From assembly GCA_026075535.2 (NCBI GenBank), contig AP026544.2:2108001-2172000 (forward strand): a stretch of DNA of 64,000 nt. The letters run 5' to 3'. Under the pieces are notes generated by a model. It was not told the origin of the DNA. It ran no database searches and was given only the letters and a program-made list of their open reading frames with translations. Below are positions 32,640-44,419 of the stretch, piece after piece. The position numbers and the translations under genes were made by a program. Every line of letters starts with the position of its first letter. Within the stretch, counting starts at the first letter, position 1. This stretch comes from Tricholoma matsutake (Eukaryota; Basidiomycota; Agaricomycetes; Agaricales; Tricholomataceae).

Positions 32640-33336
32640 ATGGGCAACCAGCAGCAAATGCAAGGCAATGTTCTAGATGGCTACGTCCCTATCTGAGCTG
32701 ACAATGGGCACCACTATTTAGTGCCCCACTTTATGATTCCCACCATTCATCAGGCCATGAATGCCTATCGCCAGAAGTTGGAACTTGATGTCCGTAATGC
32801 GGATGGAGGGGTAAGATTCATTTATTTTGAATCAGGTTGAAGTTAAGGGCTGCTGCTGTGTCTCTGGCCACTGCTGTGTCCTGGCTGCTCCCATTTCTCT
32901 ATCTGCTCCCATGTCTTGTCTATCCCAACTGACATTATGATCAATTTGCAGTCTGGCAACATGACTGCGCCGCCATACTACCTGGTGGCCCACAACCAGC
33001 TCACCCTACCTGCTTATCCAGTAATTGTCATCCTCATTTGTGTTTCTACATTGATTCATACTGTTGCAGGACTTGACAGACAGGGAGTTGTTGAGCTGCC
33101 ATGCTGAAGTGAAGGCCCTTCAAGCCCAGCTTGGCACATTGTACAAGGATGCCAGTCATCATCTGTACATGGCCGAGGTGGAGAAGCTTGAACAACAAGA
33201 TATAACATTGAAAACATATGCCATTTTGAAGGAAAGGGCTGAAAATAAGTTGAAATCTTTGAAAAGGAGGTTCTCAGAAATTATGCCATCATCCCACTCA
33301 GATGCTATGGTCGATCCCCCTGCCAATTCCCAGTGA
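32640..33336 (+). pseudogene. Gene S, KDZ-1 copy
   Basis: Exons are 32640-32810, 32952-33020 and 33070-33336, with the same intron positions as in KDZ-2. Exon 1 contains one TGA after GYVPI, where KDZ-2 has Arg in GYVIIRG, so CGA to TGA is likely. Exon 3 (LTDRELLSCHAEVKALQAQL) is highly similar and open. Apart from that codon the gene could encode a protein of about 168 residues. Confidence 0.75.
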
Positions 33337-33384
33337 TGTGGAAGGATAATTAATACCTTACTCATTATATATACATCTATGTAG

Positions 33385-34179
33385 CTTTTGTCTGTATTCT
33401 GTTCTTAATGCACATCATTGTAGTAATATCATTGTTTTTGTGGTCCTGTCGAGCTCCGATGTCAGTGCCGCTTCCCCATTCTGGTCCCTGTCCCTGTCCC
33501 CACTCCCATCCCCATCCCTGTCCCCTTCCCTGCAATTGCATTTCAAACATTACTAATGTCTGTACTATGTTCTTAATGCACATCTATCTGTATGGTACAG
33601 CAAGTAAAGTAGTAATGTAGTCATTGGTTAATTAATAGAGTATGTACAAATATATAGTGAGTTCGACGGCATCCATTTAAACAGATAATACAATGTGTAC
33701 AGTCAATAGTCCCCATCCCCACTCCCATCCCTGCTCCCATCCCCACTCCCATCCCTGCTCCCATCCCCATCCCCATCTCCTTCCTGCAATTGCATTTCAA
33801 ACATTACTAATGTCTGTACTATGTTCTTAATGCACATCTATCTGTATGGTACAGCAAGTAAAGTAGTAGTGTAGTCATTGGTTAATTAATAGAGTATGTA
33901 CAAATATATAGTGAGTTCGATGGTGTCCATCAAAACAGATAATTCAATGTATACAGTCAATAGTATTCATATGTTCATATTGCCCATTCTCATGTCCATG
34001 CCCATTACATTTCAAACATCACTAATGTCTGTATTACATTCCTAATGCATGTCTATTGTAAGGTATAATAATCAGTGTACAATGTAGTTGTTGGTTAATA
34101 TAGTATAGTGACTTTATATAGTGAGTTCGACAGTGTCCATTGAACCCATATCATTCAATACAATGTAGCTTGCCTATGT
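33385..34179 (+). repeat. KDZ-1 right subterminal tandem repeats and terminus
   Basis: Units of about 180 bp (33533-33708, 33786-33963, 34008-34179) contain catttcaaacattactaatg, gtctgtactatgttctta and tatatagtgagttcga. The spacers are TCCCCATCCC-rich. The last unit runs into the terminus TAGCTTGCCTATGT (34179). It resembles the KDZ-2 right end but is expanded into an array. Confidence 0.8.
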
Positions 34180-34354
34180 GGGATCCATGCAAGTATGAGC
34201 ATTGCATATTGATGATCTGGTTCTTTTGGTATGTTGATTCTTTTGTAGCTTGTTGTCGATGGTTAATGAGTGTGCATTGGCAGAAAGAGAAAACTTTCTC
34301 CAGATGTGAAGTTGAGTTGGATTACATAATTTCACATGGTTTGGAGATTTCCTC

Positions 34355-34884
34355 AATCAGTTATTTTTGGCCCTTGCATAACTGAGAGGGTTGGTTACAT
34401 GTTGGATTTCAAGGTATTGATCCAAGGCCTCAAGATCTTTGCATGAGCTCAGTGGTTCCCAGGTGGTATCAACCAGCAACCACCAGACCTCAAACTCAAG
34501 GTTTTTGTCTTCTGCCCATCAGTGTCCAGTCAAGTCCTCAACAAACCACTCTTGATCATCAGGTGCTCCAAAGTTGTATGGTTCCGGTTGGGCTCTGTTT
34601 GGGAACATTGAGTCGTTGTTTGCATTGTAGGGTCATAATAACAACACATGGAAGGATGGAACTACTTGTTGAGCTTGTAGTGCCATAGATAGATCTACCA
34701 TATAGGTAGATGTTTCAGGTCTTGTTTGTAGAGTTTTATATTCCAATAAACTTTGGACAAAGTTTATGTGCGCATCCAGATGGTAGATTGAGGTTCTTTG
34801 TAGATAGAAATACCAAATCCCCTTTAGTGAATTTTTGGCTTGTTTGTTTGATGATTGTTGGCATGATGAGATTGGAATACTCAT
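34355..34884 (-). pseudogene. Gypsy-1 integrase C-terminal region and chromodomain
   Basis: The 34884-34633 region reads as the GPY/F-like integrase tail (VPSFHVLLL). Further 3' the frame contains WFVEDLTGH, a TGA, then LEFEVWW and TTWEPLSSCKDLEALDQYL. These are the signature of a chromodomain, which in chromoviruses directs integration to histone-marked chromatin. Frames shift at least twice. Confidence 0.7.
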
Positions 34885-35640
34885 GCTCCAATGATTGCAT
34901 CATGGGCATCAGCAAGATTTTGTAGCGCTTGCTTCATGAATTCCTTTATCCCTTTGGGGATTACGTTGTTCAAGTGAATCTTGTGTATGATGGAGGGCAT
35001 GTACCCAGTATTCAGCTCAAATGGGGCATACTTGGTTGTCCCAGATATGCTAGCATTGATTGCGAATTTGGTAAGGTTGACCCCATCAAGCCAGTCTTTC
35101 TGATCATTGTGGATGATGGTGTGAAAGATTTGTCCAGCATTGCAGTTGGTGTGCTCAGTCTGGCCATCCATTTGAGGGTGGTACAATGTGGCTATCAATA
35201 GTTTGGTTCCTAAGATCTTGTGTAGTTCATGCCACCACTTTGATGTGAATTTTGAGTCTCAATCACTTATGATTGAACTTGGAAGCCCATGTAAATGTAC
35301 AATTTCTTGCCGATATATCCATGATAATTCAGATGCCTTCATCTTAGTGTGGACTGGGATAAGGTGGGCCATACTGGTCATTTGGCATATAATCACCCAA
35401 GGGTAATTAAAGCCTTTTGAGTCTGGAAAGGGACCTATAAAATCTGTTCCAATAGAATCCCATGGCTTGAGAGGTATGGGCAAGGGATGGAGTTTCCCAA
35501 ATGGTTTTGCATTAGGCCCCTTTGCATGTTGGCATGATTCACATGTCTGACAGAATTCACGTGTATCTTTGTTCATGAGCGGCCACCAATACCATTGTCA
35601 AATGTATTCATTTGTTTGTTGGTCCCCAAAGTGCCCAAGT
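34881..35640 (-). pseudogene. Gypsy-1 integrase core
   Basis: It has CQTCESCQHAKGP (second half of the zinc-binding HHCC region), TDFIGPFPDSKGF (first catalytic Asp) and GLPSSIISD followed by a TGA where Arg is expected before DSKF (second Asp). YHPQMDGQTEHTN carries the catalytic-Glu region. It belongs to the same transcript as the upstream RT. It is inactive because of the TGA at 35261-35259 and decayed flanks. Confidence 0.85.
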
Positions 35641-35776
35641 GTTGCATGCACTTGATCTAGTATTTGAGTTATTGTATCTCGATTACAGGGGATACACATG
35701 ACTTCATCAGAGTGTTGGTTGGTTCACCAAAAAAGATCATTCTTGACAGTGAAATCTGGGTATTTGGTTGGTTTGT

Positions 35777-37520
35777 CTAGGATAACTTATCCTCCTTGTA
35801 TCCAGATTGAATCCATTTAATGAACTCTTTGTTTCCCCAATTTATTGGGGTAGCATCTGCTGTTTGTTCAAATAGTGCCTTGGCTAGTGTGAGATTATCA
35901 CCATATGATGATGGGGTGGACTTCTTGGATAATTTCTTGGATATGGATGGAGCTTCCGCTACATTAGACATACTATTGATTATGCATTGGTTAGCTTCAT
36001 CCATAAGTTTGGCTTCCATGTCTTGAGTCTCCTGTTGTTCTTGTAATCGTTTACTATGGTGGGTCTTTGTGCTGTGGATGGCTCGTAACTTGATTATTTT
36101 TGACATGACTTCCTGGTAACATTGCTTGGGTAGGTCATCCCCAGTGGGATCAATGCGAGCATCACCTTGTATGTATTTGTATGGTTGATGAACATTGGCC
36201 ATAGTATCACTTTCATAATACTGTGAGAGGCAGTCGTCAACCTTATTGAGTTCACCTTTAATGTACATGATGTTGAAGTTGAACCAAGAAAGATAATCTG
36301 TCCATCTCTGTTGTCTACTGGTGAGGTTTGATTGAGTTTGAAACAACTCAAGTGCTTTGTGGTTCATAATAATGTGTACCCAATATCCAATTAGTTTATA
36401 CTCTCATTTCAATAATGCCTCAAGGATTGCAAAAGTTTCCAACTCATGCATAGCATAGTTGTGTTGGGTGATGGTAAATTTCTTCAACATAAATCCTGTG
36501 GGGTGGCATCCTTGCCACATAGGTCCTTGACCATAAATTGCTCCTATGCCTGATTTAGATGCATCACATATCACCCAGATCAGTTCATCCCAGTGTTTGG
36601 GGTTGATAGGTGTAATGATTGGTGTCTTGCAGCATATTTGTTTAATCATGTGAAAGCAATGTTGGTGAATTGGTCCCCAATGGAAGGGGGTTCCATTTTG
36701 TGTCATAGCCAATAAGGGTCCCATATAATGCATGATATCCAGTAGGAAGTTGGCTAAGTAGTTTATGAAGCCTACAAAACATTGGATGTCATGGTAGTTC
36801 CATGGTGTTTGCCATTCCCTGATATGAGAGAGTTTGTTGGTATCTGCATGTATGCCATTCTTGTCAATAACATGACCAAGGCAGTCAATCTGTTCTGCAT
36901 ACAGTTTGCATTTTAACCATTTGAGGGATAGCTGGTTGCTTCTAAGGCATTTGAAAACGATACAAAGGTGGGCTTCATGCTCCTCAGGAGTGTCTGAGTA
37001 GATGAAGATATCATCTAAGTATACGTGCATAAATTTACCAATGACATCTCTGAATATGGATGTCATAAGTTGTTGGAAGGTTGCCAGTGCATTACAGTCT
37101 CCTTGTTGCATGATATTCCTAATGTAGGTTCCTGAAATTGTGGCAAATGCAGTCTTCCATACATCTGCTTCCCATACTCAGACCTGTTCATAAGCATTGG
37201 ATAAGTCAACTTTCAAACGAATCTTGGCTTGGGCCACATCTTCATGAATAATATCTTGGTCTGGTAAGAGCATAATGTCCTTAATCCTATTTTCATTTCT
37301 TTGATGGGCATCTACCACAGTTTGTATCTTCCTGGCCTTCTTGCTCAAGCAGAGCATTGGAGCTGCTTGGTTCACAGATTGTGGTTCCCACCATCCAGCA
37401 TTCAAACTTCACATATTGGTTGACCTTCTTGTGGAACTGTTCACACAAGGAATTTGGTACCTTAGGTAGGTGGTAGTGGTACTGCTTGTTATCATCAATA
37501 AGGTGAATCCCATGATTCAC
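35777..37520 (-). pseudogene. Gypsy-1 reverse transcriptase and RNase H
   Basis: The N-terminal RT part, in two overlapping frames (37520-37293 and 37405-37178), contains the LKVDLSNAYEQV motif followed by TGA. The palm 37111-36404 has VYLDDIFIYSD (active-site DD intact) and FVGFINYLANF, then the RNase H Asp in VICDASKSGIGA. The stretch 36367-35777 holds the end of RNase H (QQRWTDYLSWFNFNIMYIKG) and a linker to integrase. It is non-functional from stops and frame breaks. Confidence 0.85.
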
Positions 37521-37790
37521 CTCTCTCCAAGGTGGTAGTTGGTCCTGAGTTCCCCCTAAAATATCTGAGAACTCATCATACCATTGTTGTTGTAATCACA
37601 GGTAGTCTTCTTCAGTAAGTCCCAACTCTCTGGACTTGCCTTTCTCTCCCTGGCATTCTTCACATTGTTTCTTGTGTGGTTCTGGTGGCTTCTTGGGTTT
37701 GTGGAACCTAGAACGAATGGTTTTGAAGTCCTGTTCCAAGTCAGTCTTCTGAGGTTTCTATCATATGGATGATTATGAGTCTGAGGTACA
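37521..37790 (-). pseudogene. Gypsy-1 linker upstream of RT
   Basis: The degraded coding reads FKTIRSRFHKPKKPPEPHKK, CEECQGEKGKSRELGL and then a stop before LQQQWYDEFSDILGG. This is typical of the segment between protease and RT. It continues, after the 5.3-kb insertion, at 43110. Confidence 0.6.
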
Positions 37791-37829
37791 AGGACTCATT
37801 CTTTTAACCTGACCATCCAGTGAAAAGTT

Positions 37830-40440
37830 AAGAGAGGCAGCTGCCTGGCAGGAACCAGAGCTTTAATTCTGCTTACATTTTGAAGTCAGCCCTATAAAGT
37901 ATTTGAAACCCAGTGGGTTTTACCAACATGGGGATTTTGGATGAAAAAGGTAATTGTCACATTTAGTCACAAGCCAACTTCTTTGCTTGCTCAACAACAA
38001 CTATCACAATGCTAGGGAATAACATGGGTGCCATTTTAGTGTCATTTGGAATCTGTAAGTTTTTTGTTCTCTTTATCATACTAACTTTGCTTTCTCTTTT
38101 TAGTACAAAGATGTGACAATGATGTCGAAAACAGGCACCCAAGTAGGTTTTCTGACCACTCTGCTGGGTATAAATAGATGCAAATATCAGAAAAATCAAA
38201 AGAATTGCTGGCTCCTTCTGCAAAAGGTTGCAGCCATTTGCTGCTGATCAAAAAAACAGCTACTGGACTTAATTCTTCTCACAACTACTACTCATCCTTG
38301 CAAAATGTCTTTTTTGTGCTGTCAGTAGTGAATAAGCTAACAACAGGTATTTTTGCTGAACAAATGGACCAGGTCCTCTTAGAATGATATGAATATGATT
38401 GAAATCTACAGTACATGGACAGAAGTACCTGAGCCTAACCTTTTCATGTGTATTTAGCCCACAGCTGAGAATAAGAGATCCAGGGATGTGACAACTACCT
38501 AGAAGTCTTACAATTGGTCACTGACTGCTGGGTATACTGCACTACAAGTTGCTTAAAACCTCCTTGATACCTGTGGAATAGCCTTCCAGTAGTTTGATAG
38601 TAGATTCATAGCAAAAATAGGGTGTGCAGATTAATATTGAGGAGTGACCAAGAAAGACATGATCCTAAGCAGAGTTTTGTCTCATTTTTAAATTACAGCA
38701 GGGAATATTAAATGGGAGACATTTGAAATGAACTAGGAGTGCTTGTTGGGAAGATGCAGCTGTAGATCCAGAGTGGAGACCAATAATATTGGGTGGATGG
38801 CTAATAACTGACCCCTATGGCAGATAACTTGTGGCAGTGCCACTGTCTGGCCATTGACACTAGATCAATTTCCTCAGCCCATAGAAGCCCAAATAATCTT
38901 TTGAAAAGACAGAAACACCATATTACTGCTGCACTATTTTCATGTAAAACAAGTAGTATAACAGGCAGAAGTACAGCAAAGAGAGACAAATGTTGTCATG
39001 TGCATGGCAATTGCTGTGGTTAATAACATTATTAGACACCCAGCACAGTGATTGGAAGCCCCCAAGCACCTGATGAAAGATGGAGAAGGAACAGTCCTTG
39101 ACATGTTTTTTTTTTGTTTCTTGTTTTTATGAACTAACTAACTCCATTCCTTCACTTTTTAGGATCTAAACTAGTAGTAATGACAGATGCCAACACAAGA
39201 CAATCCACACAAATGATTTTGTTGGTCCTATAGACTGGACCTTCAAACACTAGGTGTGGCCTTAAAAAAGTCCAAAAGTTCTGCCAGACTTGTATATGAA
39301 GATAATTCTGATGATCAGGACTTTATTGACAACTCGTGAATGATGAGTCCAGCTAGAGGTCAGCACTGCTTTACTATTGTCTACTGGTTTTCTTACATTG
39401 CATGGATGTAAAGGTCTGAACAGGAGAAGCCAGCCAGGAAGAGGACATGCAAAGGAAAAATGTATTAATACCACTGTCTATTCTGATTACTTTGAATTAA
39501 ATGCAGAACTTCTGTAGTTTCTAGCATTGGGGACAGACCTATGGCACATAAGGAAGACAGACAAGCTACCCCTGAAAAAATGTCAGAAGGTCTCAAAAAA
39601 AATAAAGCTGTGGTCAAAGATGGAACTGTACTCAATGAAAGCCTTCAAGACAAAGCTCTCAAGGATGTGTACAAGTCCTTGAAGCCACTACTGTAGGAGG
39701 GTTCTGTTTCTTGCATCAATTCTGAGACCTTACACTATTTCAGATACATCTACATGGCACCACATAGTTCCAAGGATGTTGTTGACACTGATAGTTATAT
39801 AAAATATTCACTGATTGTGCCAGATTTGTATGGGATACAAACAGAGTAAGTTTTTAATGAATATCAGAGATGTTTTGGTAATTGCTTTACACCCAAACAG
39901 GAACTTGGATGCAGCCCTAGCTTTTGAAAGTTATGGATGTTTCTTAAATCCTGCTTGCACAAGCTTGTCCTTTGTCAGGGCAAAAGATTCCAGTCTGGTG
40001 ACCTCTGACACAGGGGAGAATGTGGTATTCTTGATCACAGGTTGCATTGGGGAAACCTATCTCAGAACCCCATACAGCTCAGGCTATGATTCTGATAAAT
40101 GAGTATATTGTCTTCATTTAGTCCCTCTCAGTCAGGAATTCCAACTGGTGGCATATCTAGGCAATGCCTTTGGGGTATGCAACCTTGCAGGTCCTGTTTC
40201 TGGGCCCACATTTGTGCTCAGTACACAGAAAGAGGGAGCTAGCTCAGGCTGTGAGTTTTCATTAAAAATCCTGCACATTTCAAGTTATACTGGTGGTAAT
40301 TTAGCTCCAAAAAAATATTTGGGTGCTCACTTGTCAAAGTACTCCTCTCCCTCAAAAGGTGGAAGTTCACCCAAAGTTAACATGGATAACTATCTGAGTT
40401 TTCTCAATTTTGATCAGCCTGGTATGAGTTGCTAACTTCA
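37830..40440 (+). other. Unrecognised interval inside the 5.3-kb insertion
   Basis: Short open stretches occur at 38178-38387, 39815-40102 and 40148-40435. The last contains LGNAFGVCNLAGPVSG and YLGAHLSKYSSPSKG. A T-rich intron-like segment ends TTTTTAG near 39162. Nothing matches a family I know. It is presumably old mobile or captured DNA. Confidence 0.4.
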
Positions 40441-40450
40441 GACTGCTTCA

Positions 40451-41190
40451 GTGGTACTGATTTTGTTGCCCAACATGTGTCATGACCTGGAGATGGCATA
40501 TGTACCTGCATGTGCAGATTGTCAATGCAACAAACCTACCACAAAGAAGCCAATGGGTCCTTTGCACCCTCTCCCCATCCCAGACCAATGTGAAGATTTG
40601 GTCACAATGGATTTCATTGGACCCTTACCAAAAGATGAGGGTTTCAACTGCATCATCTCTTTCACAGACCACCTGAACAGCAACATCTGGATCATCCCCA
40701 CACACTGATATCAGCACAGAAGACCTTACAGTCATATTTCTTGATGAATGGTACTGTGAGAATGGTCTCCCCTTGGAGATCATCTCAGACTGCGATAAAC
40801 TATTCCTCTCAAAATTTTGGCAGACACTGCATAAACTGACTGGTGTAAAACTGAAAATGTCTACAGCATATCATCCTTGACCCGACAGCGCCAGCGAGCA
40901 CTCTAATAAGACAATCAATCAATGCCTCCAATATCACGTCAAGTGAAACCAAACTGGGTGGCACTGGGCCCTACCTCATGTACGTTTCGACATTATGAAT
41001 GTCAACAGGTTTTTCACCTTTTCAACTGCAAATGGGACAAAGCCCAAGAATCATTCCACCTCTCATATCTTCCTCAGACAGTGTGGTCAAGCACATCCAT
41101 GCCATCAATGTCATCAAACACCTCCGACTAGACATCAAGGACCATCAACTCAATGTCCATGCAAGCAAATCCCAAGTGTGACAGTCCCTT
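40451..41190 (+). pseudogene. Integrase fragment of another gypsy family (plus strand)
   Basis: It contains CADCQCNKPTTKKPMGPLHP, TMDFIGPLPKDEGFN (first Asp), WYCENGLPLEIISD (second Asp) and, after stops, SNKTINQCLQYHVK (catalytic-Glu region). It is closely related to the minus-strand fragment at 63530-64000. It has several TGA codons and a frameshift. Confidence 0.8.
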
Positions 41191-41269
41191 CACACTCCCA
41201 TGACCAATTTCATATTACCTTACCTACTGAAGCCAGAGATGGCATTGTTGCCTTCCCAGCTATTGTGTA

Positions 41270-42830
41270 GTCTGACACCAGCAGAAACAACTTCAAGGTT
41301 TCAAATTCAGGAAACACCTTTCACTTCCTGAGGGTCCCATTGGGAAATGTGTTGTATAATGTTTTGAATTTGATGGGTCTTGTATCCTTTACCCATCCCA
41401 CCAACTCTGAATTGCCTGATGCCTCCCAAAATGCAGGGATGTGGTGGACATCCTGTGCATCCATGCACTGTCCATAGGCATTTCTGTTGCAGAAATAAAT
41501 AGGGGGAAGAACTGATGATAACTTCTTGAATAACTCCTGCCAATCAGATAGATGTCAAAATATCTGTTCTTGCTGGAGTAGAAAATCTGTGTGAAAGGTG
41601 ATGCCTCTGAAAATCAATGCACTAAAAAGTCCTTCCTGGGTGGATACCATGTCTGGGCTAAATGGCCCTCCTGGCTCCAGGACACATAGACAAGAGGGCA
41701 TGTAATCATGGAATGGGAGCTTTTTATCAGCATTTTCTTGAACATGTGCAAGGAACTTGGCCATGGCCTTTGCATCGCATTCCTCTCAGGTTCAGCTGCA
41801 ATTGTGAGGAACATGGTGTGGATGATCCAAAAATGTGTATAAAAGCTCAATTTGGCTAACAAGCTTGTGCATCTGTGCCTCGTCTGGGAGTACTAAAGCA
41901 TTTCTAGGTGAGGGAGATTGGGGAGCACATGAGGGTGAAGGACAAAGACTTCTTGCTAGGACTCAGTTTTCTGAAGTGGTGCCCAATTTGGCTTAGAATA
42001 TCCCTCGATTTGCTGTCTGTCTGCTCCAAGGTGTGGTGGCAGAGTTCACTCAAAGCCCACTTGCAGAGATCAGCTCAGGTAGGATTTCAGGGGATATTCT
42101 TGAATAACACCCACAAAACTGATGACCCTATTTGCCATATAGGCTGAAGAAACAACACATCGCAACATATGGTGTCCACAATCTCTCAAAGAAAGAGTGC
42201 CCACAAATGGAAATTTGGGTCAGAAGAAAAGTCAAACCATTGAACAAGAATTTTTTCCAGCAGGGTCTCCTCATCCTGTAATCTTGTTGGTGAACTTTCT
42301 AGATCATACCAACAATTTACATGGCCAATATGGCAGTAGATAGGGGCAGCCAGGGAAAGACCAGTAATAAAATCATCTATGTGAAGCTCTGTGGATGTTT
42401 GTGGCTGAGAATTGAGTAAACCCTGTATGCAGAACCATAGAGGATGCAGCCAGTGGCTAAAGTTTTGGTATGAATCCTTGATTTTGCCTTCCAACCATTC
42501 CCACAGTATAAGGTTCAGGAGTAAAATGTGGTGGCAGACTACTTGTGGCATGAAATCAATAGTGCTGTGACACCCAATAAGTCAATTGAACCGATGGAGA
42601 AGATTGACCATGATCAACAGAACATCATGCTTTTCCCCTATCAATATGAAAATCTGAGTCTATAAGGTTGGTGTATCTCACAGCTCCAGCTATGTTGCTG
42701 TCTGACACATGTTCAATGGAGCCAAGAAGCTCTAGTAAATATTCCTCTGTAATGGTTGTGAGAGGTGACAACCGAAGTGGACTGCATGGACTGGAGTCAT
42801 GACTGGAGGTTTCAGCTGTATCTACCACTA
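41270..42830 (-). pseudogene. Unrecognised protein-coding relic
   Basis: Collinear minus-strand open patches are 42828-42625 (ITEEYLLELLGSIEHVSDSN, VRYTNLIDSDFHI), 42551-42186, 41764-41555 (FHDYMPSCLCVLEPGGPFSP) and 41543-41307 (CPPHPCILGGIRQFRVGG). Composition and spacing suggest a spliced gene now broken by stops. I do not recognise the family. It could be a captured host gene inside the 5.3-kb insertion. Confidence 0.45.
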
Positions 42831-43109
42831 AAATTGATTGAGATTAGCCTGGAACCAAAGCCTACTACATGAACTTTGCAACATACTTCTTTCCTCAGTT
42901 CCATTATTCAGATCTGTGCACATCCTGTCTTGGGCACTGCTTAGTGAAGGAAACATTCCAGCTAATGAAACAGAGTAAGGTGTTTCATTCCTGTACATTA
43001 TTGAAAGCCAGACTCCAGTTTGTTTGTTTTATACCACAACTGTATATGTTATCTGCCATATGGCTTGCATCAAAAGAAGAGAGAAAGTCCATGAAGTGAG
43101 GACTCATTC

Positions 43110-44060
43110 ATGCCAGGCATAGCCATGGCCCAACCTGACAAGTTGCTTCCTGACATAGTCCAGTGGGGTGGTGTTCCATGAACTCTGAAGGATCAGATGT
43201 CTTGTCCTTGAGAGCATTTTGGTACTGTTCTCCCTTTGGTGACATATGGTCTCCTTCATAGGCTCTCGTGGATGCTACTATAGTGTTCCATTCGTCTGGC
43301 ATTCTGGGGTCATGTAACCAGTCATGTTGAGGTCGAGGTATCGGTCTATCCCAAAATGAACAAGTGCTTCGACTCATTGTTGCATTATTTTGTTCCTTGA
43401 AGATCTTCTCCTTTTGTCTGTAGTCATATCTTCTGCTTTTACTTCAGCAGATGTAGATTGACATTCCATAATGTTAGTGTTTTCACAAGTTTTCTTAGGT
43501 TTTGACAGTTTTGGTGCCAGTTGTTCCCCCTGTTGAAGATCTTTAAACTCTTCATCATCCATGAGGAGTGCAGGAACTCCTTCAGGTAGTGTGTGTCCAT
43601 TTTTCATATTGTCATTATCCAGTATTTCTTCTATGCTTGGCTTACTACCATGTATTCAATTCTTACATTTGTCGACACTACAATATCGGTGCAAACATCC
43701 GTCACTGTCATCCAATAGTATCTTCACAGCTAGTGTCAGTTTGCCATTGATGATGACTTGTTTGTTCTCGAAGTCTAGTATTACTTTATTCTTGTGCATG
43801 AATGGGGTTCCAACAATCATATCATAATGATTGAAGTTTGTGATATCTACATAAGTCTCATCACTTATACCCAGGGTTTCCAGTTTAACCTCCACACCAT
43901 AATTCACTGTTGCCCAACTTCCTACAGTTCCCAATTGTAGTATGTGAGGGTTCATCAATGGGAAGACTCAAATGTCAGCAACTTGAGCAAATGTGGGGGT
44001 AAGACCCATTGTCGTGCTTCCTGAGTCCCAGAGTGTCCATGCTTTACATCCACCAATAGA
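43110..44060 (-). pseudogene. Gypsy-1 protease and downstream linker
   Basis: The frame 43958-43656 reads as a retropepsin-like domain (VNYGVEVKLETLGISDE, MIVGTPFMHKNKVILDF). The region just 5' has a DSGSTT-like active site near 44020. The stretches 43607-43374 and 43377-43108 are a basic linker (PIPRPQHDWLHDPRMPDEW). It processes Gag-Pol in active relatives. It ends at the 11-bp repeat. Confidence 0.7.
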
Positions 44061-44419
44061 TATCAGTGTGGCTTAACACTCCTTTTCTTCAGATTTGTAG
44101 TCTGGTTGGGGTCTTGTCATTTTATCTGTGTGTAAGTGTACCTTTCAAAAGTGGGCCTTGTCTATATCCTGTGCTGGTCCATCCTTGTGAGACTTTGTGA
44201 CCAGAGTTCAGTCTGTTTCTCTGATCGCAAACATATGTTCAGTGTCAGATACATGGTCATACTAGTCATTATTGTCATATATGTCAACCTTACCATTTCT
44301 TCCTTGTCACTCTGGTAGCCTTGAGATTCAGTAGACTGTTGGGTGCTATGTTCTGATATTTGATCATCCCATTCATTGTCATCCATATTTTCTCCTTCAG
44401 CTATAGCAGTGTGGGCTGC

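Larger units (their letters stand above)
11319..34179. mobile_element. KDZ-1, outer KDZ-type DNA transposon (split in two, left-truncated)
   Basis: The two halves, 11319-15402 and 29992-34179, together match KDZ-2 collinearly from about 19862 to 28459: transposase, gene D, gene X, gene S and right terminus. They are separated by element N1, which is flanked by the 8-bp duplication GGGAGCAG (15395-15402 and 29992-29999). The right end TAGCTTGCCTATGT stops at 34179 and matches the KDZ-2 right end TAGCTTACCTATGT. The left end, with the transposase C-terminus and left TIR, is missing. Homology simply starts at about 11319. Confidence 0.8.
37802..43098. mobile_element. 5.3-kb insertion flanked by 11-bp direct repeats
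   Basis: AGGACTCATTC occurs at 37791-37801 and again at 43099-43109, with gypsy-1 pol sequence outside both copies. No terminal inverted repeats, LTRs or poly-A tail are visible at the two ends. A 9-11-bp duplication would suit a MULE-like element, but no MULE transposase is recognisable. The interior is mosaic: unrecognised coding relics plus an integrase fragment of another gypsy family. Confidence 0.65.
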
